Part shown: positions 56,801 through 64,000 of the stretch, piece by piece | Numbering within the stretch: the stretch's first letter is position 1 | How the letters are laid out: the number at the start of each line of letters is the position of its first letter | Assembly (NCBI RefSeq): GCF_963678635.1 | Contig: NC_087065.1 | Span: 74,035,345 to 74,099,344, forward strand | Origin: Symsagittifera roscoffensis | Lineage: Eukaryota; Xenacoelomorpha; Acoela; Convolutidae | Direction of reading: 5' to 3' | Length of the DNA: 64,000 bases | The notes under the pieces: generated by a model | Told to the model about the DNA's origin: nothing | The model's input: the letters and a program-made list of their open reading frames with translations, nothing else | The model's database searches: none | Position numbers and translations under genes: made by a program

Positions 56801-58282
56801 TTCAGAAGCAATAGAGAGATAATCATCAGTTATGAAGAAAATTTTGTTGAATTTGAGCCAATATCGAATAAATTTTTTAAAAAAATTATCTCATTTTTAG
56901 TCAGTTTTAGCAATTAATTGTTCATTTTTTATCATTGATCTGAATTTCTGTACTATTAAGGTGAACAATTTCTCTGAATTTGTAATTTTTGCACAAATTT
57001 GGGTTAATCATTGAGCAAAAATCTAGAAGTTTTATGGATTATTGCTCTTAATGTTCATTTTTATTGAGAGTCCTATTTCAAATCTCACTGAATTGGACAA
57101 AAAATCAGTTTTTTATCCAATTAAAAGGTTGAAAATGGAAAATTTTTGACAAATTTGTATAATTTTTATTTTACTTTCTTGAAAATTACGGTTATTTTCA
57201 CTATCTTCCGCAAGTTTCAATTTCTATTCAGCTTTTATGAGCTTTCCTGTTAATGTTGAGAGCGTTATACAACCCGCTTTGTTTCTCAAATAAAGCTAAA
57301 ATTTATCGTATTTCAATTTTTTGTGTGAAAAATTTGGAAAAATTTATTTTTCTATTAAAGTTTTGTAACAGTGTCTCAACATGATGCCAATTGAATTACA
57401 ATTTGAGCTTAATTTTAAACTCTAAACATATCCATATTTTTTAAACTTAGATCGAAAGCAACAAAAAACTAGCCAAAACCTTGAGATTTTTGCAGTTCTT
57501 TCCAAAAATTTGCAGTTTGTTCCAAAAATTTTGAAATTTTTGCAATTTTTTCCGAAAACTTTGAAATTTTTGCAATTTTTTCCAAAAAGTTGACTTTTCG
57601 AAGTTTCAATAGCTTTCGGCATAATTCAGGTAGATATAAAGTAAGATTATCCAATAAATTAGATCGAATTACAACAAAACTTATTGTGTTTTAAAGTTTT
57701 TATGAAAAATTTTCAATTTTTGTGACAAAAACTCCAAGTTTTTGCCCAAAAACTCTTACCAGTTTTGTTGTAATTACCAATAAAACTGAACACATAACCT
57801 TAATTTTACAACCTACACGTAATTAACCAGTATTATCTAACAATTAGATAATGCGAGCCAAAATTTTGCGAAAAAACTAAACATTTCCACACAAAAACCA
57901 AAATTTTTTTCAAAAAACATGATTTTTTTCTCGAAGTTTTGTTAGATTTCAGTATAGCTTTAGATAGTTTTCTCGTTGAATCAAACCTGTAAAATAATAA
58001 TCAAAACATCTAAACCGTAGAAGCTAGCTAAGAAACGCAAGTATTGGCAAAATCGGGCTCAAAAAATTCGGGCGCCGAAATTTTTTCTGAAACTTACCAT
58101 CTTACCATCTGAAACCTGCTATCTTAATACATAGGAAACCTATTACCTATCTGAATACATAGGAAATCTATTCCCTATCTTAAAACATAGGTTGGTGACC
58201 GGATACTCTATAGCCTATCTTAATACATGGGGGTCACCAACCACCCCCCCCCCCCACCACTCTCCCTCACTCTTCTACTACT

Positions 58283-58288
58283 ATGGGC
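58283..58288 (+). repeat. Right target-site duplication, atgggc
   Basis: Pairs with attggc at 43,778-43,783, one mismatch. Confidence 0.6.
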
Positions 58289-58895
58289 CAAATTGAGCTC
58301 TTTCATCCACTCTGTCTATTCTCTTCGTCATGTCTTTTCGCAGTTTTTTGAGACATGTCATAAAATCGGCAAAAATGCCATTCATTTCACCAGTCGAACC
58401 CTGCACTGTCTTCCCATTGTCCCATCCCACTGTCTTCCCATCAAAATCTTTCATCTATCAAATGTCGAGGAAGCTCTCATCGTAATGCCATCCGATACTG
58501 GTCTCAGTAATGAAGTGGACACCGGTTTTTTCTCTTCTCATGCTTCGGGCTTGGAGTAAGTTTAGTGTCCGAGTGCGTTGGTTCCAAAGGAGCGAAGCCA
58601 GATGACAATCCGCTAGCTTGAGTAGCTGTCATGCGTTCATCGTACAGGGTTTTAAAGCTCTTTCTTGAATTTGAGCTAGCACCTTTTTCCCTATGGTTCA
58701 TGCTCGAAATCAACGCATTCTTGCTTTGTTTAGCCTGTGAGGATTTCTCTTTTCTCCGAGTATCGCTCTTGGTCTTTGACTTAGTCGAGTCTTTAGGCAA
58801 CAGCTCCTCTCTTGCCTTAGTCTCGGAACGCTTTGAGGTCCCTCCCTATCTTTTTTCAATTCTATCTTAATCAGAGTCGTCGCCGGATCCTTCAA
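58289..58895 (-). pseudogene. Minus-strand gene relic, 5' part (interrupted)
   Basis: On the minus strand, 58,800-58,504 encodes a Lys/Ser-rich stretch ('STKSKTKSDTRRKEKSSQAK') and 58,460-58,289 in other frames 'GIFADFMTCLKKLRKDMTKR' followed by 'IDRVDERAQFG', a helical segment that leads up to the insertion point. The continuation across the 14.5-kb element is 'KLRNELANANSQ' at 43,770. A gag-like or host protein; frames are broken. Confidence 0.4.
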
Positions 58896-59039
58896 GATCC
58901 CTGTGATGGTGTTGGTCGGGTTGGTTTAATGTTTCTTCCCCCTCCGCGAACTTGTTTCTTCCTCACGTTTTTTTCGCTACCTGGTTTCATCCCGATCACT
59001 AAAAGGTCATTGCACCTTTCGCTCGTTGCGTCATGAACA

Positions 59040-60896
59040 AAACCATCAGAGGTACTGCTCGCAGAGGACTGGCTACGTCGCAGCTTAAACTTTCGCCTAC
59101 TACCTAGGCCTAAGTATCTTAGTAAGTTTCACCTGATGAGTTCCTTCGTTCCATTTTCTAAGATGAGTGACGCAATACTCAATTTTTCCAATTTTTTTAG
59201 GAATGCAATTCTGTTCAAGATTAAACACCGGGTCTGTCCAGTAATGAGACAAACTTGATTCTGCTCAAATCAGTGAGGATGACGTAAGATCTAACCCTAA
59301 AGAAAATTATTTCCCTCAATTGGAACACTCTTAATGAACAAAACCTAGGACCTTGATCGTTTCAGGTGAAAGCCTTTTTGCTATCGCACTCACTGAGGTT
59401 TTCTTCTATATAACTTGCGAATGCCCAAGCTGTCCTAGGAAGTCGCTCAAGGCAACCTCTGATCAAAAATGTGTATTTAAGATCTGATTTTAAAAAAATC
59501 CCCCAGACTCGAACAGTCCAAGTGCATGAGAGTAAGAAACAATTGATTCTCTTCTCAAGTGAGTGTTTCGGACCTAGCACACTCACCGAGGTCTTCTTCA
59601 TTTGTACCATGATTGCCGGAGCTGTCCTTCTTAGAAGCTCAAGGCAACCACACAACCATAATAATGATAGAAAAAATATTCAAAATCTATTTCGGTTCCA
59701 AAGAGGTATTTGATGCACCTAATTTACTTCGGAGGGTTCCTTTGGTCTTCACTAAGGAGGATTGTTAGGGGCTTAACTTAATTCCGAGGACATCTAGGGC
59801 ACCTAAATTCCTTCGGAGGTTGCCCCAAAACTTTACTAAGGAGGGTTGTTGAGGGGCTTAACTCACTCCGGAAGGTTCCCCGAAATCCACAAAACGTTCC
59901 TTGTAGGATAAATTGAAACTTTATACAGATTACTTCCGCTCGAGGGTTCCTTAAATTTGAACCCTCCCAATTGACAATTTCAAAAATTTCTCCTCCAAAC
60001 CCATTAACTTAAAAACAGTTATGGATCAAAAAAATGAGCAAAAACTTCGACTCATGGTACGAAAAATAATTCCAATTGGTTCATTTGTCTTTAAAAATCA
60101 ACGAAGGCGTTTGCTCTAAACTGGCTTTTTTGCACTACCTATGTCAGTTTTTAAAAACACTATTCTCAATTCTTGTTGGAAGTGTTTAAAAGTAATTGAA
60201 ACTTTCGAGCATGTTTTTGAATTTGTCAAAAAAATTTTCGATCAAATTTTTAAGTTTTCTGAAATAAAGTGACAAAAACTTTTGCAATACGTGGTTTCTT
60301 TTTTCGGATAACCTTCGGATAATCAAAACTTTGGGGGAAATTAGTTGGGTCAAAAGCTTGTATTTTTTGAGAAAAGTAGGGTCTTACATGTCTGCTATGG
60401 GATGTACCTAATATTACACGTTAAAGGGCAAACTTATGCCTTTATTGACTTCAGAATATTCGAAATAAGATCTTTAACCCGGAAATTTGCGACCGATGGA
60501 GGGTGCAAAAGGAGCGGTCCACTCTTGTCCCCTACCACCCACTTTTATTGAAATAGTACCCTAACGATACTAAAAAAGGGATTAAGATACCCAACAGTAG
60601 TTCTGGATGTTTTCCCGTTAGTCACCGGCAAAATTATCATTAACATTCTCAAATGCTCAAACACCACACAAGGGAGGGTACCTAAACAACAGACAAAACA
60701 TTTGATCTTTCGATCAGGAATGATAAATATCAACCTGAAAAATCAACAAATAAAACGGTCGACTAACATCTTAATCAAAAACAAACTATAAACTGTCGTT
60801 TTTTTGTTATTTTTAATCTTACTGATCTTTCCTGTTTTTTTAGTATTTTTTGTTCGTTTGAAATAAATTGTGTTTTGTTTTTCTTAGTGATACACT
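59040..60896. other. Unassigned region with short direct repeats
   Basis: No gene seen. Two ~70-bp direct repeats ('cactca(c/t)(t/c)gaggt(t/c)ttctt...ctcaaggcaacc', 59,388 and 59,580) and a two-copy ~84-bp tandem repeat (59,715-59,890, 'actaaggagg(a/g)ttgtt(a/g)(a)ggggctt'). The rest is A/T-rich with no recognised feature. Confidence 0.5.
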
Positions 60897-61379
60897 TGTG
60901 TCAGTCAGTAATATTTTGAAGTTTGACCTTGAGAAAACGTTTAGTCATGATTTTGGGGTGAAATGCAATTTTTCAAAAAATCGAATTGAGCATGTCATGC
61001 TCAAGTTTCTCGCGACAACTAAAAATTTCAGAAAACTAAGATCAGAAGATTCGAACTACAATCGCGGCAAAGTAGTCAAAAATAGCAGCGGGAAATTGCT
61101 ATTCGCAATTTCCATTACTTAATTCGAACGAGAGTAGAGCTGTCGTATTCTTGGCAGAAGACAGAAAGTGATCGCGAGTGGAAAGGAAGTAGACTAGAGT
61201 GGACCAGAGTGAACCTTCGGTGGAAAGGTGGACCAGGTGGAACTGGTTTTTTGAGTTAAAACTTACTTATTTAAAACTTCTCGAGTTAAACCTAATTACC
61301 CAATCAATTCTAGAGTTGCTTTATAGTTTAGTTACTCAATTTTAGAGGTCGTGTCGGTATGTGAGTACCTAATTTAATT
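60897..61379 (+). repeat. Truncated LTR of the element 2 family
   Basis: Begins TGTGTCAGTCAGTAATATT and follows the family LTR to about its middle ('gtatgtgagtacctaattta'). Followed at 61,380-61,430 by a second copy of an internal ~50-bp LTR piece ('cgaattgagcatgtaatgct'), showing a rearranged end. Confidence 0.7.
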
Positions 61380-61572
61380 CAAAAAATCGAATTGAGCATG
61401 TAATGCTCAAGTTTCTCGCGACAACTAATAACTTCTAGTCAAACTAGAAAGGGCGAGAGGCGCAGTACAGAGGGGTGTAGATGAGAAGTTTTGGCCTTCG
61501 GTAATTAAATATTTAAGTCTTAGGGGATAAAGACAAACAGCAACAGTCAAAGAGACCCATCAGAAGAAGCTA

Positions 61573-62880
61573 ATGAAACTATCAGAAAGGCAAGACCGAC
61601 CTCTAGGGAAGCAAGGTGAGGGTTCGGTAAGAGCTCTTGATGATGTTGAATTACCAAATTGGGTACAACAAGTGTTGGCATTAGGGCCAAAGCATCCCGT
61701 CAGGGATAAATTTAATAAGATGCTTTTTCTCGCCGACATTGACATCTTTCTATCGGATCTCAAAAATCGTAAAGTCCCCGGGGAGGCCCTTTGTGAGATC
61801 GAAGCTGTGGCAAAAGCCTATGCTAAAAGGGTGAAACAAACACCATCTGACAAAGGCGTTGAGAAGGCCCGAAAGTATCTGAAGAGTAATAGATTAGTTG
61901 CGGTACCGTATGACAAAGGCGTGGGTTTTTGTGTAATGAGAAAGGACACCTACGAGAACAAGTTGTCGGATAGAATAGATTCAAATCAATTCAGCAAAAT
62001 TAAAGGAACAAGTGATGCGATTGTTTTGAAGATAGAAAGAGACATCAAAAAGGAGTTGTTGGCTATGAGGAAAAAAGATGAAATAAGTGAGAGTCTCTAC
62101 ACAAGGATGAGGTCTACTGGGGGGCAGCCCGCCAGGCTTTATGGGTTGGCGAAAGTGCATAAAGTGAATACCCCTTTAAGACCGGTCCTCTCCTTGCCTG
62201 GTAGCTCTTATTATAACTTGAACAAGGTTCTTGCAAAATTATTGAGAAAATTGAGGGCGCAAACATCGAAACCAACTCACTAGATGCGAGAGAAATCTTA
62301 GAGAGCACTAATCTTGAGCCCAATGAAAACTTGAGATCTCTAGATGTGAAGAGTTTGTACACAAATGTTCCACTGAAAGACGCGATAGACATAGCTCTGA
62401 GAATACTGTATGAGCAAGATGAACCACCATCAAATGCTAGGAAAGCCATGAAGAGACTGTTGAACATGGCAGTTAGTCAAGTCCATTTCAAGTGCAATGA
62501 AACATGGTACGTTCAGAAAGATGGTTTGGCAATGGGGGCATCTCTTGCCGTTATTTTAGCAAATCTTTGGCTGAAGCAGTACAAAACTGCACTATCGAGG
62601 GATATTCCCGAAATGTTTTTGCCCGAGAAAGATCTTCACGGAATATGTCCCGAGTGCAATAAGCAAAGTCACGTACAGGTCAAAAGGTGTAGAATGTGAA
62701 TGCTGTTTGAGCTGGTATGACGTAAAATGCGGTGATATTTCAGATGATGAGTATCGAAATATAAGTGAAACCGTCTGGTACTGCAGAAAATGCATCGCAA
62801 TAAGAGAGAAAAATAATTCAGGGCAACAAGCCAAGTTATTTCTCCGTTACGTTGATGATATAGTGAGATACAGGTGAGAT
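61573..62880 (+). pseudogene. Penelope-like element reverse transcriptase with PHD-like insert
   Basis: Frame 61,573-62,283 (236 codons) contains 'RLVAVPYDKGVGFCVMRKDT', 'GGQPARLYGLAKVHK' and 'PLRPVLSLPGSSYYNLNK', signature blocks of Penelope-like RTs. After a frame break, 62,331-62,699 has 'SLDVKSLYTNVPLKDAIDIA' (motif A) and 'KDGLAMGASLAVILANLW'. Next comes a Cys-rich insert, 'CPEC', then 'CECCLSWYDVKC' and 'VWYCRKC' (62,646-62,797), a PHD-like finger with Asp at the usual His position. The YVDD box follows ('LFLRYVDDIVR', 62,836-62,870). Frameshifts at ~62,283 and ~62,690 and a large deletion right after YVDD disable it. Confidence 0.8.
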
Positions 62881-62939
62881 AGTGAGATATCTGTCAAAAA
62901 CCAACAGATACAGGTACCATACTAAATTTTAGAAGCTGC

Positions 62940-63249
62940 GCCCCCTTCAGTACAAGAGAAGTGTGATTGAAGGAACTGTTCACCGGATTTTCCGCAGTAC
63001 GTCAACATGGGAAGAATATGATAAAGCCATGAAAATCAATGAACACCGAAAAGAGGATACCCCAGTTGGACAGCATATAAGGCAGTGTGGTAGTGAGAGT
63101 GGTAAGTCTGAGTTTAATTAGAAAATAATCGACCAGGCGTCCAGCAGCATCAAGTTACTTACATTAGAGGCGCTGCACATTAGGAAAGAGAGACCGGCAA
63201 TTAACACCCGCGACGAGTTTAGAAGTAGGGAGCTGATACTAAGGCTATA
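62940..63249 (+). pseudogene. Penelope-like element C-terminal GIY-YIG-like remnant
   Basis: 'YKRSVIEGTVHRIFRST' is the connector region, then 'EDTPVGQHIRQCG' and 'LLTLEALHIRKERPAINTRD' with 'EFRSRELILRL', the C-terminal half of the GIY-YIG endonuclease domain usual in Penelope-like elements. The GIY and YIG strands themselves are missing, so sequence between YVDD and here has been deleted. TAG at 63,118 and 63,247. Confidence 0.6.
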
Positions 63250-63392
63250 GTTCCAGAATCGAAAAATTCTGGCTAAAACAACAAAATTTTGAAACAACTT
63301 ACATGTTAGCATTAAAATTAGCCACAAAAAGAAAATGTGAAAATTAAAATGAAGAAAACTCTCAGAAATTTGTGACAAAATGTTTTAAAATG

Positions 63393-64000
63393 TGTAACAT
63401 TCGTCTACTACAGTCACACATGAGGCTTAAGAAAAATAGGCCCTATAACTATTGGCTCAGGAGTCAGGGACACTATCTCTTGTGTTTTTCCGCCTCAAAT
63501 CAGTCGGAGCCAATTCGGTTCGCTTGTGACATGAGACTACGACCCGTTACAGCTTAAAGGCTACTACTAAAAACGTCCCCATATTAGAAACGTCCCCATA
63601 CTTAGGTCTCTAGATACCCAAAATACATGAACGCCGTTAAAAACCGGGTCGGAACAATCCGTTAAGTTGCTTTTTTATTAGACAGTGGAACTTTGATCCA
63701 TTTCAGATGGATCAACCTAAAACTCGCCTTACCTCAGCATAACAATCATAAAACACACTCTAGAAATTTAAATTAAGGACTCACATGTTGATGCGCTCAA
63801 GCACAGGAAGTAATTAAATGGGTGAGCAACTCTAGAATTAACTAAAGTAACTAGATAAGTTCAATGTTTATCAGTTTGAATGGTAAGGGTAAGTTTGAAC
63901 TCAAGAACGAAGTTTTATGTGGACCATTGGGACACTCAAGCTGTCCACCTTTCCGTCGAAGGTTCACTCTGGTCCAGTTCGAATGATTACTCTCTCGGGA
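63393..64000 (-). repeat. LTR of the element 2 family, reverse, cut by window end
   Basis: Starts TGTAACATTCGTCTACT and follows the reverse complement of the family LTR ('gtcagggacactatctcttg', 'gatccatttcagatggatca'). With the forward copy at 60,897 it brackets the Penelope-like element in inverted orientation. Confidence 0.8.

Larger units (their letters stand above)
43784..58282. mobile_element. 14.5-kb Polinton-like element with ~4-kb inverted repeats and no polymerase
   Basis: Both ends begin AGTAG(C/T)AGAAGAGTGAGGGAG reading inward, followed by a poly-G tract (14 G at 43,815; 12 C at 58,244) and long inverted repeats. Size, AG termini and 6-bp target duplication fit Polintons, and its termini match the relic at 42,462-42,830 that lies next to a Polinton polymerase. 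Yet the 6.3-kb unique centre (47,810-54,075) has only small ORFs; no PolB, retroviral-type integrase, packaging ATPase or capsid is recognisable. It may be a non-autonomous derivative or a separate virus-like family. Strongly A/T-rich compared with 1-33 kb. Confidence 0.75.
54075..58282 (-). repeat. Right terminal inverted repeat
   Basis: Reverse complement of 43,784-47,810. Slightly longer because of local insertions (55,430-56,160), and with fewer 312-bp units. Contains the intact zinc-finger gene. Confidence 0.85.

Noticed and set aside
57422-57654. Small Lys/Phe-rich frames in the right arm (and 44,312-44,566 in the left)
   Set aside because: They come from the repeated 'aaaaatttcaaa' type low-complexity sequence in the inverted repeats.
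58504-58800. Lys/Ser-rich minus-strand frame as an intact host gene
   Set aside because: Neighbouring coding text is in other frames and the gene seems cut by the 14.5-kb element; kept only as a relic.
59362-59655. 97-codon minus-strand frame
   Set aside because: It spans the two ~70-bp direct repeats, has no motif and no coding signature.

Overview
The window looks like a repeat-dense, gene-poor piece of a nematode genome, most likely Caenorhabditis. That placement rests on the types of Ty3/gypsy, Polinton/Maverick and Penelope-like elements and on the worm-like A/T-run composition; the species cannot be named from sequence alone. I see no convincing intact host gene, no rRNA or tRNA gene and no CRISPR array. 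Almost everything is mobile-element sequence in various stages of decay. Nearly all coding sequence is broken by stops and frameshifts, so most entries are pseudogenes.

Region 1 (1-about 9,060): the 3' part of a Ty3/gypsy LTR retrotransposon ('element 1'): RT end, RNase H, integrase, an acidic linker, a macro-domain-like module, then two extra ORFs, a polypurine tract and a likely 3' LTR. A ~2.2 kb internal segment is tandemly duplicated. Region 2 (9,108-10,055): the 3' end of a LINE reverse transcriptase.

Region 3 (10,056-33,102): a probable full-length but decayed, giant (~23 kb) relative of element 1 ('element 2'). It has a 5' LTR, a long leader with a tandem hairpin array, gag, protease (split by a reversed solo LTR of the same family), RT, RNase H, integrase and the macro-like module. 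After these comes ~9 kb of extra coding sequence that includes two SGNH/GDSL-hydrolase-like segments, then a polypurine tract and a 3' LTR. The macro-like and terminal ORFs are shared with element 1, so they belong to the lineage and are not chance insertions.

Region 4 (33,103-38,880): LINE fragments with PHD-finger ORFs, plus a local tandem duplication that carries a 459-bp piece of element 2 with it; then a decayed LINE polymerase. Region 5 (39,241-42,830): a decayed Polinton/Maverick protein-primed DNA polymerase followed by a relic of a Polinton terminus.

Region 6 (43,784-58,282): a 14.5-kb AT-rich element with ~4-kb terminal inverted repeats and a near-perfect 6-bp target duplication. 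Its ends match the Polinton terminus relic, but no polymerase or integrase is recognisable inside; it carries small unknown genes, one with a possible PC4/PUR-like duplicated fold and one zinc-finger gene in the inverted repeat. It appears to interrupt a minus-strand coiled-coil gene relic (pieces at 42,960-43,777 and 58,289-58,895). Region 7 (59,000-64,000): small repeats, two LTR fragments of the element 2 family in opposite orientation, and between them a Penelope-like element whose RT contains a PHD-like zinc finger and which ends in a GIY-YIG-like remnant.
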